A stretch of DNA of 46,142 nucleotides from Clostridium folliculivorans (GCF_024341905.1 NZ_BQXY01000016.1:1-46142); one strand, 5' to 3'. Numbered from the stretch's first letter, positions 15,661 through 24,302 are shown. Notes: a model not told the origin generated them from the sequence alone. Translations and numbers: made by a program.

Positions 15661-16602
15661 ATGGCGAAAAATGAAAAGCTAATTGATTTAATGATAATAG
15701 GTGGAGGACCAGCTGGATTAACTGCAGCTATTTATGCAGCTAGAGCTAAGCTAGATATGGTACTTTTAGAAGATGCTATAGTTGGTGGCCAGGTAAGAAC
15801 TAGTTATTCCATAGAAAACTATCCAGGATTTAAAACCGTTGAAGGTAGCAAGTTAGCAGATTTAATGCAAGAACAGGCACTTGAATTAGGTGCTAAAATA
15901 GATGAGTTCGACTTAGTAGAAAGAGTAGATTTTTCAGAAAATGAAAAAATAGTTGAAACTACTAGTTATATATATAAGCCTAAAGCAGTAATAATAGCTA
16001 CTGGTGCAACTCCTAAAAAGCTTCCTATACCTAATGAGGGGAAATTCTCTGGTAAGGGAATACATTACTGTGCAGTTTGTGATGGAGCAATGTATGAAGG
16101 AAAAGTTATTGGAGTAGTTGGTGGAGGAAATTCGGCTCTTGAAGAAGCTTTATTCCTTACTAAGTTTGCATCGAAAGTAATTATGGTAAGAAGATACGAT
16201 TATTTTAAAGGAGAAGCGGCAACTCTTGAAGAAGTTTTACACCACCCAAAGATAGAAGTTATGTACAACTGGGACTTAGTTGATGTTTCTGGTGAAAAGT
16301 TCATGGAGAAAGCTAAGATAAAGAACACAAACACAGGAGAGGAAAAGGAGATTGAGATGGAAGCTGTTTTTGGATATATAGGAACAGAACCTAAAACTGA
16401 ACCTTTCAAGGATTACGTAAACTTGACTCCTCAAGGTTATATATTAGCAGATGAAAGTACAAGAACAAACATAAAAGGTGTATACGCTGCTGGTGACGTG
16501 AGAGAAAAGCAGTTTAGACAAATTACAACTGCAGTAGCAGATGGAACTATTTCTGCACTTGATGCAGAAAAATATATATTAGAAGCAAAGAGAGGTAAGT
16601 AA
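15661..16602 (+). CDS. Thioredoxin reductase-like flavoprotein
   Basis: The 313-residue protein has the FAD motif GGGPAG (14-19), the redox pair C137-A-V-C140, a second nucleotide site GGGNSA (154-159) and the FAD-closing YAAGDV motif before FRQITTAVADG. The usual HRRxxFRA NADPH-phosphate motif is changed to VRRYDYFKGE, so cofactor choice (NADH, NADPH or other) is open. Clostridium pasteurianum has an analogous flavoprotein, Cp34, that works with a glutaredoxin-like protein, Cp9; the gene here is followed one base later by such a glutaredoxin. The ATG follows AAAGAGGG. It is the first gene of an operon with grx and gapN. Confidence 0.9.
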   Translation: MAKNEKLIDLMIIGGGPAGLTAAIYAARAKLDMVLLEDAIVGGQVRTSYSIENYPGFKTVEGSKLADLMQEQALELGAKIDEFDLVERVDFSENEKIVETTSYIYKPKAVIIATGATPKKLPIPNEGKFSGKGIHYCAVCDGAMYEGKVIGVVGGGNSALEEALFLTKFASKVIMVRRYDYFKGEAATLEEVLHHPKIEVMYNWDLVDVSGEKFMEKAKIKNTNTGEEKEIEMEAVFGYIGTEPKTEPFKDYVNLTPQGYILADESTRTNIKGVYAAGDVREKQFRQITTAVADGTISALDAEKYILEAKRGK

Positions 16603-16603
16603 T

Positions 16604-16834
16604 ATGGTAAAAATATATTCAACATCATGGTGTCCATGGTGCGTTAAAGCAAAAGACTATTTCAAGATAAAAGGAGTAGAATACTCAGAGATAAATGTAG
16701 CTGATGAACATGAATTTAGAGAGGAAGTATTTGCTGTATCTGGTCAAAGATCAGTGCCAGTTATTGATATAAACGGGAAAATAATAGTAGGCTTTGATAG
16801 AGAGAAAATAGATAGAGCATTGGAGGAAAAATAA
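16604..16834 (+). CDS. Glutaredoxin-like protein (NrdH/Cp9 type)
   Basis: The 76-residue thioredoxin-fold protein has the active site SWC10-PWC13, the cis-proline loop SVPVIDINGK and a C-terminal GFDREKID. It lacks glutathione-binding features that can be judged with confidence and, as in clostridia without glutathione, is probably reduced by the flavoprotein encoded just upstream. AGAGGT lies 7 bases before the ATG. Its stop TAA shares its last base with the gapN start. A paralogue with the same plan is at 25846-26073. Confidence 0.93.
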   Translation: MVKIYSTSWCPWCVKAKDYFKIKGVEYSEINVADEHEFREEVFAVSGQRSVPVIDINGKIIVGFDREKIDRALEEK

Positions 16835-18294
16835 TGTTTAGTGATATACGCAACGAAAATATATATAAAAATCTTGTTAATGGACAATGGATTGAAACAA
16901 ATACAAAAAAATTAATAGATATTAAATCACCAATTGATCAATCATTAGTAGGAAGCATTCAAGCTATGAGTAAGGAAGAAGTAGATGCTGCTATACAGAA
17001 TGCTAGTGAAGCTCAATTGTCATGGAGGAATGTACCGCTAAATGAAAGAGCAGACATTCTTTATAAAGCTGCAGATATTTTAGATAAAAAAGCAGAAGAA
17101 ATAGCCAATATAATGGTAAGAGAAGTTGCAAAAGATAAGAAGAGTGCTGTTTCAGAAGTTACAAGAACTGCTGACTATATTAGATTTACAGCAGATGCTG
17201 CTAAGAGTATGGAAGGTGAGTCAATACCATCAGACCCATTCCCTGGTTTCAATAGAAGTAAAATTTCAGTAGTAACTAGAGAACCTTTAGGTGTAATACT
17301 TGCAATATCTCCATTTAATTACCCTGTAAATCTATCTGCTTCAAAGATAGCACCAGCTGTAGTAGCAGGTAATTCAGTAGTATTAAAACCAGCGACTCAA
17401 GGAAGCATATCAGCATTATATCTAGCAAAAGCTTTCCAACAAGCTGGTCTTCCAGCAGGGGTATTAAATACGGTAACAGGAAGAGGTAGTGAAATAGGTG
17501 ACTATGCAGTTACTCATGATCATGTTGATTTTATAAACTTCACAGGAAGTACAGAGGTTGGTAAGCATATATCACAAATCACTGCAATGAAGCCGCTTCT
17601 TATGGAGCTTGGAGGAAAAGATGCCGCTATAGTTTTGGAAGATGCAGACTTAGATCTTACCGTTAAAAATATAATAGCAGGTGCATACTCATATTCAGGT
17701 CAAAGATGTACAGCAGTTAAGAGAATATTAGTAATGGAATCAGTTGCAGATGAATTGATATCTAAACTTAAAACAAAGATTGAAGCATTAAAAGTAGGTA
17801 ATCCTTTAGAACAGGATCAAGTTGACGTAGTTCCTTTAATAGACACTAAGGCAGCAGATTTTGTTGAAGAACTTATGAGAGAAGCTGAAGAAAAAGGTGC
17901 AAAGCTTATAATTGGTGGAAATAGAGAAGGAAATTTAATTTATCCAACACTATATGATGAAGTTACGATAGATATGAGGTTAGCATGGGAAGAGCCATTT
18001 GGACCAGTACTTCCTATAATAAGAATTAGTGATAGAGATGCTGCAATAAAGATAGCTAATGCTTCAGAGTATGGTTTGCAATCATCTGTATTTACAAAAG
18101 ATATTAATGCTGCATTTTATATAGCATCAAAACTTGAAGTTGGTACTGTTCAAGTCAATAATAAGACTGAAAGAGGACCAGATCACTTCCCATTCCTAGG
18201 AGTTAAATCTTCTGGTATAGGAACTCAAGGAATAAGATATTCAATAGAAGCAATGAGTAGACCAAAGGCTATAGTTATAAATTTAGCTGATTAA
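16834..18294 (+). CDS. gapN: NADP-dependent non-phosphorylating glyceraldehyde-3-phosphate dehydrogenase (GapN type)
   Basis: The 486-residue aldehyde dehydrogenase has catalytic Cys292 in the GapN-like motif SGQRCTAVKR and general-base Glu258 in MELGGKDA. N-terminal YKNLVNGQW and the C-terminal RGPDHFPFLGVKSSGIG also fit GapN. GapN oxidises glyceraldehyde-3-phosphate directly to 3-phosphoglycerate and makes NADPH instead of NADH and ATP. GGAGG lies 7 bases before the ATG. Operon membership with a flavin reductase and glutaredoxin suggests it may supply reducing power to them; this is inference. Other succinate- or lactaldehyde-type ALDH activity is less likely. Confidence 0.88.
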   Translation: MFSDIRNENIYKNLVNGQWIETNTKKLIDIKSPIDQSLVGSIQAMSKEEVDAAIQNASEAQLSWRNVPLNERADILYKAADILDKKAEEIANIMVREVAKDKKSAVSEVTRTADYIRFTADAAKSMEGESIPSDPFPGFNRSKISVVTREPLGVILAISPFNYPVNLSASKIAPAVVAGNSVVLKPATQGSISALYLAKAFQQAGLPAGVLNTVTGRGSEIGDYAVTHDHVDFINFTGSTEVGKHISQITAMKPLLMELGGKDAAIVLEDADLDLTVKNIIAGAYSYSGQRCTAVKRILVMESVADELISKLKTKIEALKVGNPLEQDQVDVVPLIDTKAADFVEELMREAEEKGAKLIIGGNREGNLIYPTLYDEVTIDMRLAWEEPFGPVLPIIRISDRDAAIKIANASEYGLQSSVFTKDINAAFYIASKLEVGTVQVNNKTERGPDHFPFLGVKSSGIGTQGIRYSIEAMSRPKAIVINLAD

Positions 18295-18320
18295 TAAGTA
18301 ATATAAATTATAAAAGAGCT

Positions 18321-18361
18321 CTTTAAGATGATTTGTAAAATTATCCTAAGGGGTTTTTTTT
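18321..18361 (+). terminator. Terminator after gapN
   Basis: A 13-bp stem with one mismatch and several G-U pairs (18321-18333 with 18339-18351) is followed by a run of eight T residues at 18354-18361. It lies 26 bases after the gapN stop. Confidence 0.75.
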
Positions 18362-18420
18362 ATTGTATAACAAAGAACTCCAAAAAGCTGCTACTAATAG
18401 TTTCTTAAATAAATTATTGT

Positions 18421-18450
18421 TTGACTTATAAAATAACTATGTTGTACAAT
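18421..18450 (+). promoter_or_regulatory. Promoter of the trmB-like/MATE operon
   Basis: TTGACT (18421-18426) and TACAAT (18445-18450) are spaced by 18 bases. The -10 element lies inside the inverted repeat at 18439-18461. Confidence 0.75.
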
Positions 18451-18461
18451 GAGTACAACAT
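18439..18461. promoter_or_regulatory. Operator-like inverted repeat over the -10 of the trmB-like gene
   Basis: ATGTTGTAC (18439-18447) and GTACAACAT (18453-18461) form a perfect 9-bp inverted repeat with a 5-base spacer. It covers the -10 element and the start of transcription, the place expected for autorepression by the TrmB-family regulator just downstream. The protein-site pairing is inference. Confidence 0.65.
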
Positions 18462-18486
18462 GATAAGAGTGTAATTAGGGGGATAA

Positions 18487-19296
18487 ATGGAAGAGTTAAT
18501 TAATAAATTACAGGACTTTAATTTTACAAAAACAGAAGCTGAGGTTTATATATGTTTGCTTAAGCATGGAGAGTTAAATGGTTCTCAAATATCAAAATTA
18601 CTTAATATATCAAGAAGTTCAATATACAGTTCGTTGGAGACCTTATATAACAGAGGAAACGTGTTAATGCTTTCTGGGGAACCCACTGTCTATAAAGCAC
18701 AGTCACCAGATACTTTGATGAATAATATAAAAAATAATTACCAAAATTCTATAGATATATTAGAAAAATCTTTAAGTAATATCGATAAATTTAAATTAGA
18801 TGATCAATATTGGAATATGAAAGGATATTCAAATTTTATAGATACTACGAGAAGGCTATTAATAGAGGCTGAAAATGAAGTCTATATATCCACTACTTTT
18901 GAGTTAAAGTTATTCGAAGAAGAAATAAAGCAATTAATTAAAAAAAATGTCAGAGTAATAGTGTTCTCCTTTGAAAGCCTAGACGTAAGTGGATTAGATG
19001 TAGAATATTATCATCATGAAAGCAAGAGTATGTTTTATGACGGTAGAAGATGGATGATGATAGTTGATAATAAAAAATCGATTATAGCTAATGAAACACG
19101 AGATCGTGATATATTAGGAACTATAACAGAGAATTCATTAATGGTATCAATAATTGCAGAACATATCCATCATGATATATATCTTCTAAGGTTAAATAAT
19201 AAATATAATCAAAGCATGGTTACAAAAGATATATTAATTAATAGTGGCTTCGAACTTGGATCATCAGTTTGTAGAAAAAATAAAGATAAATATTAA
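18487..19296 (+). CDS. TrmB-family transcriptional regulator
   Basis: The 269-residue protein has an N-terminal winged helix (about 10-75, FTKTEAEVYICLLKHGELNGSQISKLL, SRSSIYSSLETLYNRG), a short coiled linker with SPDTLMNNIKNNYQNSIDILEKSL, and a C-terminal PLD-like ligand domain (120-245), which is the TrmB plan. TrmB proteins often sense sugars, but many bacterial members have unknown ligands. GGGGG precedes the ATG. The MATE exporter gene starts 17 bases after the stop, and a palindrome lies on the promoter, so it probably controls the exporter and itself. Confidence 0.88.
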   Translation: MEELINKLQDFNFTKTEAEVYICLLKHGELNGSQISKLLNISRSSIYSSLETLYNRGNVLMLSGEPTVYKAQSPDTLMNNIKNNYQNSIDILEKSLSNIDKFKLDDQYWNMKGYSNFIDTTRRLLIEAENEVYISTTFELKLFEEEIKQLIKKNVRVIVFSFESLDVSGLDVEYYHHESKSMFYDGRRWMMIVDNKKSIIANETRDRDILGTITENSLMVSIIAEHIHHDIYLLRLNNKYNQSMVTKDILINSGFELGSSVCRKNKDKY

Positions 19297-19312
19297 AGCG
19301 GAGATGAGTATT

Positions 19313-20698
19313 TTGGCAAATAAAAAGAAAGAGAAAAGACAACTAACTGTATTTAACTTAACATGGCCAATCTTTATAGAAACCTTACTTTTTATGCTAC
19401 TAGGAAGTGTAGACACATTGATGTTGAGTAGATATTCTGACAATTCAGTAGCGGCTGTTGGGGTATCCAATCAGCTGATATCAATGATGAATATAATGTT
19501 TGGAATATTATCTACAGGTACATCAGTACTTATTGCTCAAAACTTAGGTGCTGGAAATAAAAAAATGGCTTCAAAAGTAGCTACAGTATCATTAATTATT
19601 AATCTATTATTTGGACTTGTACTTAGCGGAATAATGTATTTTGCGGCTCATGGTATATTGGGAGCGATGGGGATAAGACCGGAACTTATGAAATTTGCAG
19701 TTCAATATCTACAGATAGTAGGTGGATTTTTATTTATGCAGGCTGTGATGATGACTTGTACAGCTATAGTTAGAAGTCATGGACTTACTAAAATATCAAT
19801 GTATGTTACCATAGGAATGAATGTATTACATGTTGTACTAGATTATATATTTATATTTGGTGCCTTTGGAGTTCCTGTATTAGGGGTATCTGGAGTTGCA
19901 ATATCCACAAATATTAGTAAATTACTTGGGCTTATTGTAATGATTTTCGTCGTATTCAGAAATGTTGAGAGAGGGTTTAGTCTAAAAAACTTAAAACCAT
20001 TTCCTACAAAGATTGTAAAGGATCTTTTGAAGATAGGAGTTCCTACTGCAGGAGAGCAACTTTCATACAATGTATCTCAGCTTGTTATAACATACTTTAT
20101 TAACTTCTTAGGAAATGAAGCTTTAACTACAAAAGCTTATGTGCAAAATATAGTAATGTTTGCATATCTGTTTTCAATAGCTATAGGCCAAGGTACTGAA
20201 ATACTTATAGGACATTTAGTTGGTGCTGAGGAAAATGATAAAGCGTATAAGACATGTATCCACAGCCTGAAGCTTGCTTTGAAGATATCCTTTGGCATAG
20301 GAATTATGTTTGCTATACTTAGAAATCAAGCATTGGGTATATTTACTTCTAATTCAAACATATTAGCAGTGGGTGGAGTGATTCTGATAATAGATGCATT
20401 TTTAGAACCAGGACGTTCCTTTAATTTAGTAGTAATAAATTCTTTGAGAGCTTCTGGAGATGTTAAGTTCCCTGTTTACATGGGTATATTTTCAATGTGG
20501 GGAGTTAGCGTAACCTTATCATATCTTCTGGGCATAAAATTAGGTTTAGGACTTGCTGGTATGTGGATAGCTTTCGCATGTGATGAGTGGTTCAGAGGAG
20601 TTTTAATGCTTTGGAGATGGAGAACAAGAAAATGGGAGAAGATGGCCTTTGTAAAGAAAGGCATGGTTCAACAAGCTGAATTAAGCGGTGCAAACTAA
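19313..20698 (+). CDS. MATE-family multidrug/solute exporter
   Basis: MATE proteins export organic cations or metabolites using Na+ or H+ gradients. The 461-residue protein has about twelve membrane helices in two homologous halves, with FNLTWPIFIETLLFMLLGSVDTLMLSRYS in helix 1-2 and the second-half copy GVPTAGEQLSYN. I chose the TTG at 19313 because GGAG (19300-19303) lies 9 bases upstream; the in-frame ATG at 19304 directly abuts that ribosome binding site, and an ATG at 19244 lies within the regulator gene. It is co-transcribed with the TrmB-like regulator. Substrate unknown. Confidence 0.9.
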   Translation: MANKKKEKRQLTVFNLTWPIFIETLLFMLLGSVDTLMLSRYSDNSVAAVGVSNQLISMMNIMFGILSTGTSVLIAQNLGAGNKKMASKVATVSLIINLLFGLVLSGIMYFAAHGILGAMGIRPELMKFAVQYLQIVGGFLFMQAVMMTCTAIVRSHGLTKISMYVTIGMNVLHVVLDYIFIFGAFGVPVLGVSGVAISTNISKLLGLIVMIFVVFRNVERGFSLKNLKPFPTKIVKDLLKIGVPTAGEQLSYNVSQLVITYFINFLGNEALTTKAYVQNIVMFAYLFSIAIGQGTEILIGHLVGAEENDKAYKTCIHSLKLALKISFGIGIMFAILRNQALGIFTSNSNILAVGGVILIIDAFLEPGRSFNLVVINSLRASGDVKFPVYMGIFSMWGVSVTLSYLLGIKLGLGLAGMWIAFACDEWFRGVLMLWRWRTRKWEKMAFVKKGMVQQAELSGAN

Positions 20699-20728
20699 AA
20701 ATATTATTTAAGCCTTTACTTTATAGAG

Positions 20729-20762
20729 AAATCTAGGTTTATAACTCAAATCTAGATTTTTT
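20729..20762 (+). terminator. Terminator after the MATE gene
   Basis: AAATCTAGGTTT (20729-20740) pairs with AAATCTAGATTT (20748-20759) with a 7-base loop, and the T-run continues to 20762. It lies 30 bases after the MATE stop. Confidence 0.88.
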
Positions 20763-21012
20763 GCATTGTGACTAACCACTAAATTTAAGAGCCGTTAAAA
20801 AGTATAAGTGTAGTATTTTCGGATATTATAAAATTAATGTAATAAAAGATTATATTTGTTAGCTATGATTCTAGTGTGAATTTATAGTAGCTAGTAATAA
20901 ATTTACAAAAAATACTCAATAAGTTAATAAGTTTTAGCAGGATTTTTGAACTAAGTAAATAATATTTAATATGTAGTTAATTTATTATATTAATATGCCT
21001 ATAGGAGGACTT
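20763..21012 (+). other. Intergenic stretch before signal peptidase, no gene seen
   Basis: Between the MATE terminator and the signal peptidase gene the sequence is AT-rich with stop codons in all frames. I see no RNA gene or palindrome that stands out. It must contain the signal peptidase promoter, but no single -35/-10 pair is convincing. Confidence 0.5.
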
Positions 21013-21603
21013 ATGATAGAAAAAAGGAAGATATTTAAAGAAGTTATGAGTTGGATTTACACAATTGCTGGAGCGTTAATTTTAGTGACTATACTTGATA
21101 CAAAGGTGTTTGCTATGGTTCAAGTTCAACAGAGGTCCATGGAGAATACACTACATGATGGTCAGGAATTACTTGTAGATAAAGTAAGTTATGATTTCAC
21201 TGAACCTCAAAGAGGAGATGTAGTAATATTTTTAGAAAATAGGAGCAGGGATAATTCTTTTTCAGACTTTAAAATATTTTTAGATGATGTTACTCAAAGA
21301 AAACAAGAGAACACTAGACTTGTAAAAAGAGTTATAGGCATTCCAGGTGATGAGATAGATTTAAGAGATGGTTACGTATATCTGAATGGAGAAAAGCTTA
21401 ATGAAACATACACTCAAGGTACAACTGTAAAGCAAGGAATTAGTTTTCCATTAAAGGTATCTGACGGTAAGTTGTTTGTTTTAGGAGATAACAGAGAAGT
21501 AAGCATAGACAGTAGATCTTTTGGTCTTATTGATAAAAAGCAGATTGAAGGAAAAGCAAGGCTAAGAGTGTGGCCTTTAGATAAGATTAGTTCTGTAAAA
21601 TAG
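21013..21603 (+). CDS. lepB: Signal peptidase I
   Basis: The 196-residue membrane protease removes signal peptides from secreted proteins. One N-terminal membrane helix (about 14-30, SWIYTIAGALILVTIL) is followed by the catalytic Ser42 in QQRSMENTL, Lys105 in RLVKRVIGIPGDEI, and the C-terminal box GDNREVSIDSRSFG. This is the usual short Gram-positive SipS type. The start is the ATG at 21013, which follows AGGAGG by 5 bases; an ATG at 20995 lies upstream of that site. It ends at a shared terminator with the convergent DUF4179 gene. Confidence 0.94.
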   Translation: MIEKRKIFKEVMSWIYTIAGALILVTILDTKVFAMVQVQQRSMENTLHDGQELLVDKVSYDFTEPQRGDVVIFLENRSRDNSFSDFKIFLDDVTQRKQENTRLVKRVIGIPGDEIDLRDGYVYLNGEKLNETYTQGTTVKQGISFPLKVSDGKLFVLGDNREVSIDSRSFGLIDKKQIEGKARLRVWPLDKISSVK

Positions 21604-21609
21604 CAAAGT

Positions 21610-21640
21610 AACCACTGAGAATTAGATGTTCTCAGTGGTT
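21610..21640. terminator. Terminator between signal peptidase and DUF4179 genes
   Basis: A perfect 12-bp inverted repeat (AACCACTGAGAA with TTCTCAGTGGTT, 7-base loop) is followed on the plus strand by ATTTTCTTTATTT. It lies 6 bases after the signal peptidase stop and 8 bases from the stop of the convergent gene, so it may serve both. Confidence 0.8.
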
Positions 21641-21647
21641 ATTTTCT

Positions 21648-23015
21648 TTATTTAAGGTTGATTTCTAATGGCTCTCCCTGTGCAATTATTTTATAAGGGA
21701 AGGTGTTAACACTATAACGATATTCTTTATTTGAATCCATATTTTTAAATTCAGCAATATAATCATTTTTATTAGATGAATCTAAATCTTTATAGAAACT
21801 AAAGTTATCTAAAGTAAATGTGCTATATAGGTCTTTATTTTGTAACCATATTGGAAATTGATGCTTTAATAAGTTTTTAGGATCATTAATTTCTAAATAA
21901 AACTTTATATTACTAGACTCTTTTTTTATATTCTTAACATTGATGTTTCCAATGCCATCAAAATTAAAGTTTTTAAGTGTTTTAAGATCATAAGTTTTAA
22001 GCATTTCTTCTGGGTATTTTACAGCTTTTTCTTGATTATTTAAAGTATCTAATAAATTTGTTTTATAAGCTATTATATAAACTTTTTTTGCATCTTTTTC
22101 TACATTAGTAAAATCACATATAAAGTTTTTTTCATCTTGAGATCTACAAGATTTGGTTTCGTATATTCTACCTTTATCATCATAAAGATAAAATGAAAAG
22201 TTTTGATGATCATTTACATTTGAAGGTAGAGTAAATTTTATTGATGTGCCCAGGGGACTCATTTTAAATCTATCTATGTGAATTTTGCAGGAGTCATTTA
22301 AACTAATGAATCCTAAGTTGTTTTTTGATATAGTTTCATCTATGATTTTTTCTCGTGAAACTGGAAGAGTAAATTTTAAATTCATATTAGTATCTTGCAT
22401 AGAATGTATTTCAAGAGAAAGGTCAAATCTCTTTGGAGGTCTTTTGGATGGGACTGTCTTAAATGTAGTAACAACTAAACGTGTATTATCATCTATTATC
22501 TTTGAATTATTATCAGAGCTCATAAACAGGTCAAATGAGCTTGGTAAGTAGGGTACAATCATAAAATTTTCACCGAGTTTACCATCTTCATCTATTTTAG
22601 TATTTAGTCCAGACTTGTAAATCCTCATGGCGACCATAACATTTTCATCATCTGCCATCAGTTTATCTATAGTGAATTTATAACCATCTTTTTCTTGGCT
22701 TAAGCCTACATAACTAGAAAAATCTTTGAACTCTTTATAATAACCCAGTTTCTCGTATAGAGAATCTATAACTGGTATACTTTCTATAAAAGATTGTGCA
22801 AAAGCGGGTTTAACTGTAAAGGTTCCAACTGTTATGAAAATAGCTAGTGAAGCTACAATATACATAAACTTTTTCTTGTTGAAAATCTTAATGTTTTTTC
22901 TGAAATTATTTTTTAATTGTTTAACTTCTAGGTCAGTTAAGTCTGTTTCTATATTGTCAAACTCTTCTTCACTGAAAGAAGATGAATTTAATAACTCATA
23001 TATATTATCTTTCAT
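21648..23015 (-). CDS. DUF4179-type anti-sigma-like membrane protein
   Basis: The 455-residue protein has a cytoplasmic N-terminus (1-49) rich in acidic residues, one membrane helix (about 50-67, FMYIVASLAIFITVGTFTV), a region typical of DUF4179 after it (FAQSFIESIPVIDSLYEKLG) and a large extracellular beta-rich part. Proteins of this plan are found next to ECF sigma genes and are thought to hold the sigma at the membrane. The ATG at 23015 lies inside the end of the upstream sigma reading frame (11-base overlap), with GGAGG 9 bases before it; an ATG 15 bases upstream overlaps that site. Since the sigma gene is frameshifted, partner control is in doubt. Confidence 0.82.
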   Translation of the reverse strand: MKDNIYELLNSSSFSEEEFDNIETDLTDLEVKQLKNNFRKNIKIFNKKKFMYIVASLAIFITVGTFTVKPAFAQSFIESIPVIDSLYEKLGYYKEFKDFSSYVGLSQEKDGYKFTIDKLMADDENVMVAMRIYKSGLNTKIDEDGKLGENFMIVPYLPSSFDLFMSSDNNSKIIDDNTRLVVTTFKTVPSKRPPKRFDLSLEIHSMQDTNMNLKFTLPVSREKIIDETISKNNLGFISLNDSCKIHIDRFKMSPLGTSIKFTLPSNVNDHQNFSFYLYDDKGRIYETKSCRSQDEKNFICDFTNVEKDAKKVYIIAYKTNLLDTLNNQEKAVKYPEEMLKTYDLKTLKNFNFDGIGNINVKNIKKESSNIKFYLEINDPKNLLKHQFPIWLQNKDLYSTFTLDNFSFYKDLDSSNKNDYIAEFKNMDSNKEYRYSVNTFPYKIIAQGEPLEINLK

Positions 23016-23587
23016 TGACAAAACCTCCATAAACGCTAGTTAATTGTTCCTTTAGTTTTTTCTTACCTCTGAAAATTCTATTATCTACTGAAGACCGAGT
23101 AAGATTTAGAGAAGAACATATTATGTTTATGCTATCTCCAATAAGGTATCTTCTTATAAAAATTTCTCTATCAGGATATTCTAATGTGTTTATAATATTT
23201 AAAAGTTCATTTCTATTTTCATTATCTAAAATTATATCTTCGGTACTTTTTTCATTTACTAGAGTGATACCATCAATATCACACTGATCTTTAGTTTTTA
23301 CGAGTTTTCTCTTGTAATCTATTGCATTATATTTACTCACTGCAATTAACCAAGAAGTAAACTTTGACTCTTCAGATTTGTAAGAGGTGATATTATTCCA
23401 TACCTTTAAGATTACGTCATTCAAACACTCCATTCAAACACTCCATACAATCTTCCCTATGATCTGCTCCTAGAACAGAAGTTATTACTTTAAACATTAA
23501 GTTAGAATAGTTATCTATGACATAATCTAATGCGGAAGGATTCTTCTTTACCAGCTGATGTATAAAGTTTTTACTAGTGATCTTCAT
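23005..23587 (-). pseudogene. ECF-type sigma factor, frameshifted by a 13-bp tandem duplication
   Basis: Two reading frames together encode one sigma-70-family protein. The first (from ATG 23587, ribosome binding site AAAGGA) gives sigma region 2 up to HREDCMECLN and then stops after GVFE. The second, beginning with the same MECLN, continues DVILKVWNNITSYKSEESKFTSWLIAVSKYNAIDYKRK and region 4 (REIFIRRYLIGDSINIICSSLNLTRSSVDNRIFRGKKKL). A single copy of the 13-base unit would give an intact 189-residue protein. It overlaps the DUF4179 gene, as sigma/anti-sigma pairs usually do. It may be an inactive allele, a switchable locus or an assembly error. Confidence 0.85.
23418..23446. repeat. 13-bp tandem duplication inside the sigma gene
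   Basis: TTCAAACACTCCA is present twice without a gap (23420-23432 and 23433-23445), with period 13 kept over 29 bases. Because 13 is not a multiple of 3, the extra copy shifts the reading frame of the sigma gene. Confidence 0.97.
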
Positions 23588-23790
23588 TTTGCACCGTCCT
23601 TTCATATATAACTACGTGGATGTAATTAAAAATCTCTCAAATAAAAAATATAATAAACTAGATTTTAATAAAAATCTATAAATAGTGCTATGAAAATAAG
23701 TATACTACAATAAATAGAAAGATTGCTAAAGCGGTATTTTTTAAGCGTATTTTGAACATTTGACCTGTGGAATGTAATCGCATTAAGAAT

Positions 23791-23837
23791 AAAAAATAGT
23801 AAGCTAAAAAGTAATAAATACTTTAGCTTACTATTTT
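23791..23837 (-). terminator. Terminator of the CBS-domain gene
   Basis: A perfect 16-bp inverted repeat (23793-23808 with 23822-23837) has a 13-base loop, and on the minus strand it is followed by a run of T residues (TTTTTTATT counting from the stem). It lies about 37 bases after the stop of the CBS gene. Confidence 0.85.
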
Positions 23838-23873
23838 ATGGTGGGTTATTATTAAATATTGATTTTGTGATTA

Positions 23874-24302
23874 TTAATAATTCTGAGTACCAGGCTGAGA
23901 TATATCGCTTAGTGAGTGGCCAGCTTTTTGATCAGCTTGAGGTTCTGTTGCTAAATCTCCAAGAGACACTACACCAACCAATCTTTGATTTTCAACTATA
24001 GGAATTCTTCTTATTTGTTGTTGACTCATTATTCTTGATAAATCTTCTAGGCTCATGTCTGGTGAAGCTGTTACAGGATTAGTTGTCATAACATTTTTAA
24101 CAGTTTCATTTGAAGTATGAGCTCCAGAAGAAACGGCTCTTAAAGTTATATCTCTATCTGTTACTATGCCTATAACCTTATCGCCGTCACATACTGGAAC
24201 TGATCCTATATCATATTCTTTCATAAGTGTTGCGGCTCTTTCAATAGTATCATTTGAAGATAAACTTACGATAGATTTACTCATTACATCGCTTGCTTTC
24301 AT
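23874..24302 (-). CDS. CBS-domain pair protein
   Basis: The 142-residue protein is two CBS motifs: MKASDVMSKSIVSLSSNDTIERAATLM...GSVPVCDGDKVIGIVTDRDI and VMTTNPVTASPDMSLEDLSRIM...RRIPIVENQRLVGVVSLGDLA. Such free-standing CBS pairs bind adenine nucleotides, but targets are usually unknown. The glutamine-rich tail (about 125-142) is polar and probably disordered. The start is the ATG at 24302, preceded by AGGCAGGTG; an ATG 18 bases upstream lies before that site. It is a single-gene unit, divergent from the next gene. Confidence 0.92.
   Translation of the reverse strand: MKASDVMSKSIVSLSSNDTIERAATLMKEYDIGSVPVCDGDKVIGIVTDRDITLRAVSSGAHTSNETVKNVMTTNPVTASPDMSLEDLSRIMSQQQIRRIPIVENQRLVGVVSLGDLATEPQADQKAGHSLSDISQPGTQNY

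Noticed and set aside
19244..19303. MATE start at ATG 19244 inside the regulator gene
   Set aside because: No ribosome binding site at that place and the added residues are not membrane-like; GGAG at 19300 points to 19313 (or 19304).
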